Source: Acidobacteriota bacterium
Lineage (GTDB): Bacteria; Acidobacteriota; Terriglobia; Acidiferrales; UBA7541
Assembly (NCBI GenBank): GCA_003224135.1
Contig: QHYO01000283.1
Location: 1 to 6,096 of the forward strand
Direction: 5' to 3'
Length of the DNA stretch: 6,096 bases
Below, piece by piece: positions 1 to 6,096 of the stretch. The notes beneath the pieces were generated by a model. The model saw nothing but the letters and a program-made list of their open reading frames with translations, was not told where the DNA came from and did not search any database. The position numbers were made by a program, and so were the translations under genes. Numbering within the stretch: the first letter of the stretch is position 1; the number at the start of each line of letters is the position of its first letter.

Positions 1-1
1 C

Positions 2-1138
2 GCGCAATTTTTTTGGGAGTCGGACCAGAGATGTCGGCTCGCCGACTACCTACCGAAACTCGAACGCGTTACCTACGAATCTCGCCTCGGTAGCTACCGC
101 GACAAGGTCGAGCGCGTCCGCTCCCTCGCACGCTGGCTGACAGAACAATGGTTCAATCTTGGCATGGTTCAGGCTCACGTCGCGGAGGCCGATCGCGCCG
201 CCGAACTCGCCAAGTGCGATCTCTCGACTGAAATGGTTCGCGAATTCCCCGAACTCCAGGGTATCGTGGGCGGCCTCTATGCCAAAGCTCAGGGCGAACC
301 TGACGAAGTCTCTGACGCCGTCTACGACCACTATCGTCCGGTCGGTCTCGATGACCCTATTCCGCGCAATCTCATCGGTTGCTCGGTCGCGCTCGCTGAT
401 AAGTTTGACTCTATCGTGGGCTGCTTCGGCGTAGGCGTTGTGCCCACCGGTTCGAGCGACCCCTTCGCACTTCGGCGCGCGGCGCTTGGTATTGTCAAGA
501 TTGTTCTTGAAAAGAAGCTCCCGGTGTCCCTATCGCTGACCATAGCAGCCGCTGCCAAGGCGCTTCATGCCAACCCACCGAAACGCACCGTCACGCCCGA
601 GCAGGAAAGGCAGGTCCTCGATTTTTTGATTGACCGCGCGCGCTTCGTGTTCCGCGAAAAGGAAGGTTTCAGCTACGACGAGGTCAATGGCGTTTTCCGC
701 GCGGGGGCCGACGACCTGGTGGATGCGCGCCGCCGCCTTGACGCGCTTCGCGCCATCCGTAAATCGAAAAACTTCGAACCGCTCACCGTCTCCTTCAAAC
801 GCATCCGCAAGATTCTGGAGAAAGCGGCAATCCCGCCCGGGGAAGCGCAACAGATCTCGCCGGAGCTTTTCGAGAGCGACAGTGAGCGCAGCCTGCATGG
901 CGCCATGCGGTCTGCTGCTCCGCGCGTGAATGAACACAAACGCGCCGGGCACTTCAAGGAAGCGCTCGAAGTGATCGCCGCGATGCGCCCAGAGGTCGAC
1001 AAATTTTTCGAGCAGGTGATGGTGATGGCAGAGAACGAAGCCGTTCGGAAGAATCGCCTCGCGCTTCTCGCGGAACTGCTCAGAGAATTTACGACGATCG
1101 CGGATTTTTCAGAGGTGGGCGGAGAGACTCGCTCATAA
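2..1138 (+). CDS. glyS: Glycine--tRNA ligase beta subunit, C-terminal part (5' end outside window)
   Basis: This is the beta chain of the alpha2beta2 glycyl-tRNA synthetase, which with GlyQ charges tRNA-Gly in the cytoplasm; the beta chain mainly binds and positions the tRNA. The frame is open from base 2, so 378 C-terminal residues are present out of roughly 700 usual for the family. The fragment opens with the family signature FFWESDQ. It continues through the AAELAKCDL / TEMVREFPELQG block and the very conserved PTGSSDPFALRRA (fragment residues about 148-160). The C-terminal helical anticodon-binding (DALR-like) region follows, with RLDALRAI near 245 and FFEQVMVM near 335, then the NRLALL block. 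It ends at TAA 1136-1138. An in-frame ATG at 164 is internal, since homology runs through it from the left edge. glyQ would be expected upstream, outside the window. ppdK follows 154 bases downstream on the same strand. No defect is visible in this part. Confidence 0.96.
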   Translation, partial: AQFFWESDQRCRLADYLPKLERVTYESRLGSYRDKVERVRSLARWLTEQWFNLGMVQAHVAEADRAAELAKCDLSTEMVREFPELQGIVGGLYAKAQGEPDEVSDAVYDHYRPVGLDDPIPRNLIGCSVALADKFDSIVGCFGVGVVPTGSSDPFALRRAALGIVKIVLEKKLPVSLSLTIAAAAKALHANPPKRTVTPEQERQVLDFLIDRARFVFREKEGFSYDEVNGVFRAGADDLVDARRRLDALRAIRKSKNFEPLTVSFKRIRKILEKAAIPPGEAQQISPELFESDSERSLHGAMRSAAPRVNEHKRAGHFKEALEVIAAMRPEVDKFFEQVMVMAENEAVRKNRLALLAELLREFTTIADFSEVGGETRS

Positions 1139-1210
1139 AGTATTACTTGAAGTCGGCCATTGCAGCAGCCGCAATTGTCTGCGCGCCGACCACGACGCAA
1201 AGATTTTTCA

Positions 1211-1237
1211 GAGGACGCCGAGCATGCACTCGTCCTC
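1211..1237. repeat. Inverted repeat / potential hairpin between glyS and ppdK
   Basis: GAGGACG (1211-1217) is perfectly complementary to CGTCCTC (1231-1237) across a 13-base loop that itself contains the palindrome GCATGC (1222-1227). An alternative short pairing, CGAG with CTCG (1219-1222 with 1229-1232), is nested inside. There is no T-run on the 3' side of either strand, so it does not look like an intrinsic terminator for glyS. It sits 55 bases before the ppdK start and could be a leader structure or an operator. A chance 7-bp dyad in GC-rich DNA is also possible. The rest of the gap (1139-1292) shows no convincing promoter. Confidence 0.35.
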
Positions 1238-1280
1238 CGGTTCTCGCAGTTTGCATGTGGTTTCTTATTCCAAATCGCTT

Positions 1281-1286
1281 GTGAGG
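1281..1286 (+). promoter_or_regulatory. Ribosome binding site of ppdK (decides the GTG start at 1293)
   Basis: GTGAGG lies 6 bases before GTG 1293-1295, a good Shine-Dalgarno position. The protein read from this GTG begins MTKWVYFFG, matching the usual N-terminus of pyruvate phosphate dikinases. A longer in-frame start at ATG 1224 would add 23 residues (MHSSSGSRSL...) unlike the family and has no comparable ribosome binding site. Confidence 0.7.
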
Positions 1287-1292
1287 CATATC

Positions 1293-3605
1293 GTGACGAA
1301 ATGGGTTTATTTCTTTGGTGCAGGGAAAGCGGAAGGCGACGGCACTTGGCGCGACCTCCTCGGAGGCAAAGGGGCCGGCCTGGCGGAGATGACCAGAATC
1401 GGTCTGCCCGTCCCTGGTGGTTTTACGATCTCCAGTGCAGCGTGCGACTACTACTACAAGAATGGCAAGAAGTTTCCACCCGAGCTCAAAAAGCAAGTCA
1501 CAGAGAACGTTGCCAAGCTCGAAAAAATCGCCAGGAAGAAGCTCGGGGATCCCAAGACTCCGCTCCTGGTTAGCGTGCGCTCCGGCTCCGCCCGCTCCAT
1601 GCCCGGCATGATGGAGACGATTCTGAATCTCGGGCTTAACGACAGGAGCGTCACAGGGCTCGCAGCCAGCATAAACAACGAGCGCTTTGCCTATGACGCC
1701 TATCGCCGCTTTGTTCAAATGTATTCCACTGTTGTGATGGGTCTGCCGAAGGAGGACCTCGAACATCGGCTGCACGCGCTCAAGGCTCGCCTCGGCGTCA
1801 AGGAAGATACGGCCGTTCCCGCCAGCGGATGGAAGGATCTCGTCGCCGAATTCAAGAAATACTTCAAGGAAAAGAGCGGCCAGGAATTTCCCGAGGATCC
1901 GATGGAACAACTGTGGGGCGCGATTGGCGCCGTGTTCGGCTCGTGGATGGCGGAGAAAGCCGTGACCTACCGTCGCGTAGAGAAAATCACTGGGCTTCTT
2001 GGCACCGCCGTCAACGTAGTGCAAATGGTCTTCGGAAACACAGGAGAAAATTCCGGCACCGGTGTGTGCTTTACGCGTAATCCCAGCACCGGCGAAAAAG
2101 AGTTTTACGGCGACTATCTTGTGAACGCTCAAGGCGAAGACGTGGTGGCCGGCATTCGCACTCCGATGCATCTCAGTGAAATGGCCAAGCGGCTTCCCAC
2201 GATTTACGCGCAGCTTGAAAAAGTTCGCGCAAAGCTTGAAAAACATTATCGAGATATGCAGGACATGGAGTTCACAGTGGAAGAGGGCAAGCTCTACATG
2301 CTGCAAACGCGCACGGGCAAACGCACTCCTGCCGCGGCGTTTCGCATGGCTGTGGACATGGCCAATGAAAAACTCATCACGAAAGAAGACGCCATTCTTC
2401 GCATCAGGCCCGAAGATATAGAACGTCTCTTCTATCCCGTCATCGACTCCAAGGTCGACAAAAAAACTCTTGAGAGCACAATTTTCGGCGCGGGCATCAA
2501 TGCTGTTCCGGGTGCCGCGGTGGGCAAGATTGTTTTCTCCGCAGCCGATGCCGAAGAATGGGCCGCCAAAGGCGAAAAGATTGTTCTTGTTCGCCGCGAA
2601 ACCAGTCCCGAAGACGTCGGCGGAATGGCCGTGGCACAGGGCATCCTCACCGCCACCGGTGGAAAAACCAGTCACGCCGCCGTGGTCGCTCGCGGCTGGG
2701 GCAAGTGCTGCATCGTCGGCGCCGAAAAAATCAACATCGACCTCACGTCCAAAACCATGAGCGCGAATGGAAAGTCCGCCAAAGAAGGTGATTGGGTCAC
2801 GCTCGACGGCAGTGAAGGCATCGTGTACCTCGGCTCGCAGCCGCTCGTCACGCCCGAACTTCCCAAGTCTTACAACACCTTGATGAAGTGGGTGGACGAG
2901 ACGCGCAGACTTCGCGTTCGCACCAATGCTGACACGCCTCAAGACTCGCGCAAGGCCCGCGAAATGGGCGCCGAAGGCATCGGACTCTGCCGTACCGAGC
3001 ACATGTTCTTCACCGACTTCGAGTTCCCAGAGAAGGGTGCCGAACGCCAGCGTGCCATTCAGGAAATGATTCTTGCAGATGAGCCTCAGGCCCGCGTCAA
3101 GGCTCTCGACAAACTTCTCCCGTTCCAACGCCGCGACTTCGCCGGCATCTTCAAAGCCATGGACGGCCTGCCGGTTACGATTCGCCTGATCGATCCGCCC
3201 CTCCACGAGTTCGTTCCGCACGAACGCGCCAAGCAAGCCGAACTTGCGAAGGAACTTGGCCTCGATGTGGAGAAAGTCGCTCGCCGAGTGGAGCAACTTC
3301 ACGAAGCGAATCCGATGCTTGGCCATCGCGGCTGCCGTCTCTGCATCACTTACCCGGAGATTTTGGAGATGCAGGTCAGAGCAATCATCGAAGCTGCCAT
3401 CCAAGTGCAAAAAAGCGGAGTTAAAGTAATACCTGAGATAATGATTCCGCTCGTCCTGGACAGAAAAGAACTGAGCATCCTCGAACAGGCAACTCGCCGT
3501 GTAGCCGATGATCTCCTCAAGAAGGCAGGTGTGAAGCTGCCGTACTTGGTAGGCACCATGATCGACCAACGATCTAACACAGACGACCATGGGCCTTTCG
3601 CGTGA
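1293..3605 (+). CDS. ppdK: Pyruvate, phosphate dikinase, N-terminal ~85%, frame broken near its 3' end
   Basis: PPDK interconverts pyruvate + ATP + Pi with phosphoenolpyruvate + AMP + PPi in the cytosol, for gluconeogenesis or PPi-linked glycolysis. From GTG 1293 the protein shows the whole family order. The ATP-grasp domain has [12 protein letters not shown] (Lys26), [44 protein letters not shown] and LQTRTGKR. The swivelling phosphohistidine domain has [13 protein letters not shown], with catalytic His461. The PEP/pyruvate barrel begins with [10 protein letters not shown] (Arg567) and [12 protein letters not shown] (Arg631), then GHRGCRL. Homology runs cleanly to VGTMI (Ile757, codon 3561-3563). 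The next 22 residues expected in the family are absent and the frame shifts. The remaining 13 residues ([13 protein letters not shown]) are nonsense before the TGA at 3603-3605. The conserved C-terminus lies in another frame at 3565-3915. An intact gene would encode about 895 residues, normal for the family. As written, this is a pseudogene or carries a sequence error. Confidence 0.93.
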   Translation: MTKWVYFFGAGKAEGDGTWRDLLGGKGAGLAEMTRIGLPVPGGFTISSAACDYYYKNGKKFPPELKKQVTENVAKLEKIARKKLGDPKTPLLVSVRSGSARSMPGMMETILNLGLNDRSVTGLAASINNERFAYDAYRRFVQMYSTVVMGLPKEDLEHRLHALKARLGVKEDTAVPASGWKDLVAEFKKYFKEKSGQEFPEDPMEQLWGAIGAVFGSWMAEKAVTYRRVEKITGLLGTAVNVVQMVFGNTGENSGTGVCFTRNPSTGEKEFYGDYLVNAQGEDVVAGIRTPMHLSEMAKRLPTIYAQLEKVRAKLEKHYRDMQDMEFTVEEGKLYMLQTRTGKRTPAAAFRMAVDMANEKLITKEDAILRIRPEDIERLFYPVIDSKVDKKTLESTIFGAGINAVPGAAVGKIVFSAADAEEWAAKGEKIVLVRRETSPEDVGGMAVAQGILTATGGKTSHAAVVARGWGKCCIVGAEKINIDLTSKTMSANGKSAKEGDWVTLDGSEGIVYLGSQPLVTPELPKSYNTLMKWVDETRRLRVRTNADTPQDSRKAREMGAEGIGLCRTEHMFFTDFEFPEKGAERQRAIQEMILADEPQARVKALDKLLPFQRRDFAGIFKAMDGLPVTIRLIDPPLHEFVPHERAKQAELAKELGLDVEKVARRVEQLHEANPMLGHRGCRLCITYPEILEMQVRAIIEAAIQVQKSGVKVIPEIMIPLVLDRKELSILEQATRRVADDLLKKAGVKLPYLVGTMIDQRSNTDDHGPFA
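3564..3565 (+). other. ppdK: Deletion/frameshift junction in ppdK
   Basis: Reading in the upstream frame gives G-T-M-I up to base 3563. Reading from 3565 in the next frame gives [15 protein letters not shown]. In the Clostridium symbiosum enzyme, as I recall its sequence, these two blocks are separated by 22 residues from Glu745 to Gly766. Only one base (3564) remains of the expected 66, so about 65 bases are missing, which also accounts for the frame change. The lost segment includes the metal-ligand glutamate and a barrel helix and strand. The upstream frame places an Asp codon where that Glu should be. Confidence 0.85.
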
Positions 3606-3915
3606 CGACGCGGGCCGCTTTCTTCCCGACTACGTCGACGAAAAGAAGGCTGGCGTCTTCTCGGCTGACCCGTTCCAGTCCCTCGACCAGAAGGGCGTGG
3701 GCATGTTGATGAAGTGGGGCACTGAAAAGGGCCGCAGGACTCGCAGCAAGCTAAAGATCGGCATCTGCGGAGAACACGGTGGCGACGCCGACAGCGTCAA
3801 ATTCTGCCACCAGATCGGCCTGGACTACGTCAGTGCCTCGCCGTTCCGCGTTATCTCGCGCTTGGCTGCAGCTCAAGTTGTAGTTGAAGAAAAGCAGGCC
3901 AAGAAAAAGACGTAG
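3565..3915 (+). pseudogene. ppdK: C-terminal remnant of pyruvate, phosphate dikinase, out of frame with the rest
   Basis: This 116-residue stretch is the end of the PPDK PEP/pyruvate-binding barrel. It begins [15 protein letters not shown], with the conserved Asn-Asp pair of the active site, and continues through [12 protein letters not shown]. It then reaches [11 protein letters not shown], whose Cys (codon 3766-3768) corresponds to the general acid/base cysteine (Cys831 in C. symbiosum). The end is [13 protein letters not shown] plus a lysine-rich tail, with TAG at 3913-3915. The first ATG in this frame is at 3589, inside the homologous region, and has no Shine-Dalgarno sequence before it. 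Independent translation is therefore unlikely, and the piece has no catalytic use alone. The family motif near the end is normally SPFRVPIARLAAAQ, so one residue, the proline, appears to be missing here. The fragment overlaps the out-of-frame tail of the upstream part. Confidence 0.9.
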
Positions 3916-3963
3916 CCACGCGGACGCGCACGGCAGCTTCAAGGGAAACTCGAAATGAGGAAA

Positions 3964-3997
3964 CGGAGCACGGATTTTGGGTGCTCCGCTTTTCTTT
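3964..3997 (+). terminator. Intrinsic terminator after ppdK, possibly bidirectional
   Basis: CGGAGCAC (3964-3971) pairs perfectly with GTGCTCCG (3981-3988) around a 9-base loop, followed by CTTTTCTTT (3989-3997). This is a typical Rho-independent terminator, 48 bases after the ppdK stop. Read from the other strand, the same 8-bp stem is followed by a weaker T-rich stretch (TTTCCTCATTT). It lies about 55 bases past the stop of the convergent minus-strand gene, so it may stop both transcripts. Confidence 0.8.
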
Positions 3998-4042
3998 GGA
4001 CCTTACGCCGACTTCAACTTTTACTTTAGATCGCGACAATTC

Positions 4043-4570
4043 TTAGTTTTTTGCCTGTATCGAGTGATGATCATAGCTCAGCACACGCGAAACCTTCCAC
4101 GCGCCGTCCCTGTACTGCCACAAATGCACAAAGCTTGCTTCTCCCTTACCGTTGACCGCCTCGGTCTTGGGATGCAGAAAACGGTGCACGCCCAGCTCGA
4201 TGGCTCCATAGCCTTTCATGTAGTAAATCTTCATAGTTCCAGGCACCAGGACTCGCTGTGTGTCGCCTGTGCAGATGTTGTTCTTGATGCTCTCGGTGAG
4301 TTTCTGCCGGCCCAGCGTTACGCCTCCCTGGTCATGGTAAAACTCCACATCGTCGGCCAGCAGGCTGTCGAACGTCTTCAGGTCACAGTGGTTGTAAGCG
4401 TCGAAGAGCTTTGTATCGAGAGCAGTAATGGCCTTGTCCAGGTCGGCCTGATTGTTGATGTCGTCCAGTGCGGCGACCTTGGTGTCCGTCACAGCCTGAG
4501 CGCGCGCTGGCGATGTCCAGCCGATACCAGCAACCAATAAACCTAACGTGAGTGAGTGCCGAAGCTTCAT
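4043..4570 (-). CDS. Exported DUF4440 / NTF2-like (SnoaL-like fold) protein of unknown function
   Basis: The 175-residue protein starts with a signal peptide: MKLRH, a hydrophobic core (SLTLGLLVAGIGW), then TSPARA, with likely cleavage after Ala24 (A-R-A) or Ala26. The mature part looks like a single NTF2-like domain of the DUF4440 type. A helical start contains ALDTKLFDAYNHCDLKTFDSLL (residues about 50-71). The typical ADDVEFYHDQGG turn follows at 72-83, then GRQKLTESI, and strands ending in HLWQYRDGAWKVSRVLSYDHH. This fold forms a small cone-shaped pocket and often dimerises. Members range from enzymes to ligand-binding proteins, so no substrate can be named. The start is supported by AAGGAGG 7 bases upstream. 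The gene is monocistronic, convergent with ppdK and divergent from trmJ. Export to the periplasm is inferred from the signal peptide; there is no lipobox cysteine at the cleavage site. Confidence 0.85.
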   Translation of the reverse strand: MKLRHSLTLGLLVAGIGWTSPARAQAVTDTKVAALDDINNQADLDKAITALDTKLFDAYNHCDLKTFDSLLADDVEFYHDQGGVTLGRQKLTESIKNNICTGDTQRVLVPGTMKIYYMKGYGAIELGVHRFLHPKTEAVNGKGEASFVHLWQYRDGAWKVSRVLSYDHHSIQAKN

Positions 4571-4577
4571 AGAGAGT

Positions 4578-4584
4578 CCTCCTT
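4578..4584 (-). promoter_or_regulatory. Ribosome binding site of the DUF4440 gene
   Basis: On the minus strand the sequence reads AAGGAGG, then 7 bases, then ATG (4568-4570). It is a near-perfect Shine-Dalgarno sequence, by far the strongest in the window, and fixes the start codon. It suggests efficient translation of this small exported protein. Confidence 0.85.
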
Positions 4585-4602
4585 GACGCGTCTCCGTGAT
4601 TG

Positions 4603-4630
4603 CGCACCGTAAGATACGGTCAATGGTGCG
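4603..4630. promoter_or_regulatory. Nested inverted repeats in the divergent intergenic region (candidate operator)
   Basis: ACCGTA (4606-4611) and TACGGT (4615-4620) form a 6-bp dyad around 3 bases. Partly overlapping it, CGCACC (4603-4608) is complementary to GGTGCG (4625-4630). Both lie 33-60 bases upstream of the DUF4440 start, where a promoter would be expected. A -35-like TTGACC on the minus strand (4618-4623) overlaps them, but no good -10 box follows at 16-18 bases. A regulator-binding site or a 5' leader hairpin are possible readings; chance is not excluded. Confidence 0.3.
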
Positions 4631-4679
4631 GGAGTGTTCCCTGAATTGTTCCGTGCGCCATTCCGTAAGCAGCGGCTTT

Positions 4680-4710
4680 TTGCGGCTGCCCGCCTCGCCT
4701 CACGTAGAAT
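4680..4710 (+). promoter_or_regulatory. Candidate sigma70-type promoter for trmJ
   Basis: TTGCGG (4680-4685) and TAGAAT (4705-4710) resemble -35 and -10 boxes with a somewhat long 19-base spacer. Transcription would start about 27 bases before the GTG start of trmJ, leaving a short leader. The TAGAAT box matches the consensus at 5 of 6 positions; the -35 box is weaker. No other good candidate was seen on this strand in 4571-4743. Confidence 0.35.
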
Positions 4711-4743
4711 GGAGACGCCCCCAGGTGGGCCTGCGGACGACCT

Positions 4744-5490
4744 GTGGAACAATTGAAATATCCGCCCAATCTCCAGAACCTGCGCATCGTCCTGGTGCGC
4801 ACGCGCAATCCGCTCAATATCGGCGCGGCCGCACGCGCGATGAGCAATTTCGGCGCGTTTCATCTGGGTGTGGTCACGCCGTACGAAAAGGCCTTTCGCG
4901 AGGCGGTTTCCGCGGTTGGTGCCGCGCCGCTTCTGGCGAAAGCCGAAGAACACAATTCCGTCGAAGAAGCCGTTCGCGATTGCAGCCTGGTCATTGGCAC
5001 GACTGCCATCGGCCACCGCGAACTGCAGCATGACGTGCACTCACTGGAAGTGGTGGCAAAGCAGCTTCGCAAGAAACTTGAGACCGGGCGCGTCGCAATT
5101 CTTTTCGGCTCAGAAAAGACGGGGCTCTCGAACCACGACTTAAGCCACTGTCATTGGCTCCTGCGCATCCCCACGCGTGAAGAACATCGCTCAATGAACT
5201 TGGCTCAGGCCGTCGCAATCGTCGTTTACGAAATCTCTCGCACCAGCGCGAAGCTAACTGCAAAAGCCAGAGTGCCGCGCGCCGCCGCGGACATGGAAAC
5301 CATCAATCGAATCAACGCGGCACTTCTCGAAGCTCTCCACGCCAGCGGCTATATTCACCGTCGCTCCGCCGCCACCGCCGAAGAAAAACTCCGTCGCATG
5401 CTTCGCCGCTTCGAGCTCAGCTCCGGCGACGCCGAAGTCCTCCTCGGCATGCTTCGCAAAATTCTCTGGAAGATAAAATCGCAAAAATAA
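4744..5490 (+). CDS. trmJ: tRNA (cytidine/uridine-2'-O-)-methyltransferase, TrmJ/SpoU (SPOUT) family
   Basis: TrmJ-type enzymes use S-adenosylmethionine to methylate the 2'-OH of a nucleotide in the tRNA anticodon loop (position 32 in E. coli) and act in the cytoplasm. The 248 residues match the usual length, about 246 in E. coli. All three SPOUT motifs are visible. Motif 1 is VRTRNPLNIGAAARAMSNFG (residues 18-37), with the conserved Asn and Arg. Motif 2 is ILFGSEKTGL (Gly122, Glu124). Motif 3 is SMNLAQAVAIVVYEI (from Ser150), which builds the SAM-binding trefoil knot. A basic helical C-terminal extension follows (EEKLRRMLRRFEL...), as in TrmJ dimers. The start is GTG 4744, since an in-frame stop lies at 4705-4707 and the only other candidate is TTG 4753. 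Its Shine-Dalgarno match is poor (GGA at 4735-4737). The exact modified nucleotide cannot be read from sequence. The gene is convergent with the lptG-like gene, 15 bases apart. Confidence 0.9.
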   Translation: MEQLKYPPNLQNLRIVLVRTRNPLNIGAAARAMSNFGAFHLGVVTPYEKAFREAVSAVGAAPLLAKAEEHNSVEEAVRDCSLVIGTTAIGHRELQHDVHSLEVVAKQLRKKLETGRVAILFGSEKTGLSNHDLSHCHWLLRIPTREEHRSMNLAQAVAIVVYEISRTSAKLTAKARVPRAAADMETINRINAALLEALHASGYIHRRSAATAEEKLRRMLRRFELSSGDAEVLLGMLRKILWKIKSQK

Positions 5491-5505
5491 GGGAGAGAGC
5501 CTATC

Positions 5506-6096
5506 TCAAGTTGGCATCTTGAAGAAGAAATACATTCCCAGAAAATAGAAAACCAAATCCGGTGCAAACGCAGCGAATGGGGGTGGCATTTGCCCCACTC
5601 CACCCATCGCCTCGAGCAACCGCGCCAGCGAAAAGTAGGCTATGCCTACAGCGAGGCCCACGGCGACGCCACCGATCGCACCGCGTGCGCCCACGCGAAA
5701 TGCGTAGGGAATTGCCAGCAGCATGCTCACCGGCGCAATCAGTGGAAACGCAATCTTCACGTACCACTGCACCGTCAACGCGGACACATCGAATCCCGCG
5801 AGCCGCAACTCTTCGATGTAGTTACCAAGCTGGCGGAAACTCAACTGAAACGCTTGCCGCACTTCGCGATTGAAATAGCTTGGTGGCTCGGTAAGCTCCG
5901 GAAGCGCAGTGGCCGTAAATTTCTGATATCTCTCAATCGATCCGTCCTGAAAATCGCGCACCCAGCCTGATTCCAGCACCCAAACGTTCTGCGAATCGCT
6001 CCAGTGCGCCTGATTCGCGAATATTCGCCGCTTCACATGGAAAGTTCCAGGCTCAAGTTCCACCACGGTCAGCCCGGCGAAAAGATTCTTGTCCGG
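5506..6096 (-). CDS. lptG: LptF/LptG-family LPS export permease, C-terminal part (5' end outside window)
   Basis: LptF and LptG form the inner-membrane half of the LptB2FG ABC exporter, which extracts lipopolysaccharide and passes it to LptC. The frame is open to the right edge, leaving 196 C-terminal residues of a protein usually about 350-400 long. The first ~75 residues are the end of the periplasmic beta-jellyroll, beginning NLFAGLTVVELEPG and including W..SGWVRDF. The amphipathic LSFRQLGNYIEELRLAGFDV follows. Three membrane segments come last, at about fragment residues 112-132 (KIAFPLIAPVSMLLAIPYAF), 141-165 and 171-193 (FAPDLVFYFLGMYFFF), as expected for TM4-TM6. A GTG at 6064-6066 is internal, since homology extends through it. 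The family is certain. The choice of LptG over LptF is less so, because the two are similar and the N-terminus is missing. No terminator is evident in the 15 bases before trmJ's 3' end. Confidence 0.87.
   Translation of the reverse strand, partial: PDKNLFAGLTVVELEPGTFHVKRRIFANQAHWSDSQNVWVLESGWVRDFQDGSIERYQKFTATALPELTEPPSYFNREVRQAFQLSFRQLGNYIEELRLAGFDVSALTVQWYVKIAFPLIAPVSMLLAIPYAFRVGARGAIGGVAVGLAVGIAYFSLARLLEAMGGVGQMPPPFAAFAPDLVFYFLGMYFFFKMPT

Noticed and set aside
1251..1279. TTGCAT (1251-1256) as a -35 box for a ppdK promoter.
   Set aside because: No acceptable -10 hexamer lies 16-19 bases downstream; the AT-rich TTATTC is only about 8 bases away.
1147..1284. A 45-codon frame from TTG 1147 whose TGA overlaps the ppdK ribosome binding site, beginning MKSAIAAAAIVC in a signal-like manner.
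   Set aside because: It has no Shine-Dalgarno sequence before the TTG, a composition unlike an exported peptide after the first residues, and no recognisable homology; it is probably chance.
1143..3590. An 815-codon open frame on the minus strand opposite ppdK.
   Set aside because: Its translation shows no recognisable domain and has the His/Ala/Gly/Phe-rich composition typical of the reverse complement of a GC-biased gene. The plus strand encodes an unmistakable PPDK along this whole length.
3589..3915. A separate small gene starting at ATG 3589, implying a naturally split PPDK.
   Set aside because: Homology to PPDK begins upstream of this ATG at 3565, no ribosome binding site precedes it, and 22 residues of the barrel are absent from both pieces. 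A deletion explains the data better than a functional split.
4709..4756. A 15-codon frame starting ATG 4709 and ending in a TGA that overlaps the alternative TTG start of trmJ, suggesting a coupled leader peptide.
   Set aside because: There is no ribosome binding site, and its ATG overlaps the candidate -10 box, so it would not be in the mRNA if that promoter is right.
5506..5522. Short inverted repeat TCAAG...CTTGA at the trmJ/lptG 3' junction, considered as a terminator.
   Set aside because: The stem is only 5 bp, AT-rich, partly inside the lptG coding region, and not followed by a T-tract.

Overview
This window looks like a chromosomal housekeeping segment of a Gram-negative bacterium with moderately high GC content. 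Three observations point this way: a separate glycyl-tRNA synthetase beta chain (alpha2beta2-type enzyme), an LptF/LptG-family lipopolysaccharide-export permease, and a secreted DUF4440/NTF2-like protein. The combination fits an Acidobacteriota-like soil bacterium, but that assignment is an inference from gene content and protein style, not from a marker gene. I see no phage genes, transposases, CRISPR arrays, rRNA or tRNA genes.

Layout. Positions 2-1138 (+) carry the C-terminal 378 residues of glyS, cut by the left edge. After a 154-base gap with one 7-bp inverted repeat comes ppdK (pyruvate, phosphate dikinase, +) from a GTG at 1293. The ppdK reading frame breaks at about 3564: roughly 65 bases (22 codons) expected at this point are absent. 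The frame then runs off to a stop at 3605, while the genuine C-terminus continues in another frame from 3565 to 3915. A strong hairpin plus T-tract (3964-3997) closes ppdK and probably also serves the convergent gene. That gene, 4043-4570 (-), encodes a small exported DUF4440-type protein with a textbook ribosome binding site. A 173-base divergent intergenic region (4571-4743) with nested dyads separates it from trmJ (4744-5490, +), a SPOUT-family tRNA 2'-O-methyltransferase. trmJ converges with a 15-base gap on the 3' part of an lptG/lptF-like gene (5506-6096, -), cut by the right edge.

How the genes relate. glyS and trmJ both serve translation (tRNA charging and tRNA modification). ppdK interconverts pyruvate and phosphoenolpyruvate. 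The lptG-like gene serves outer-membrane assembly. Apart from the co-directional glyS-ppdK pair, the strand changes make these separate transcription units rather than one pathway.

The most notable observation is the broken ppdK. The missing segment includes the expected Mg2+-ligand glutamate and part of the C-terminal barrel, so the gene as written cannot encode an active full-length enzyme. It is either a real recent deletion or an assembly/sequencing error. I did not find evidence of a novel biological system here.
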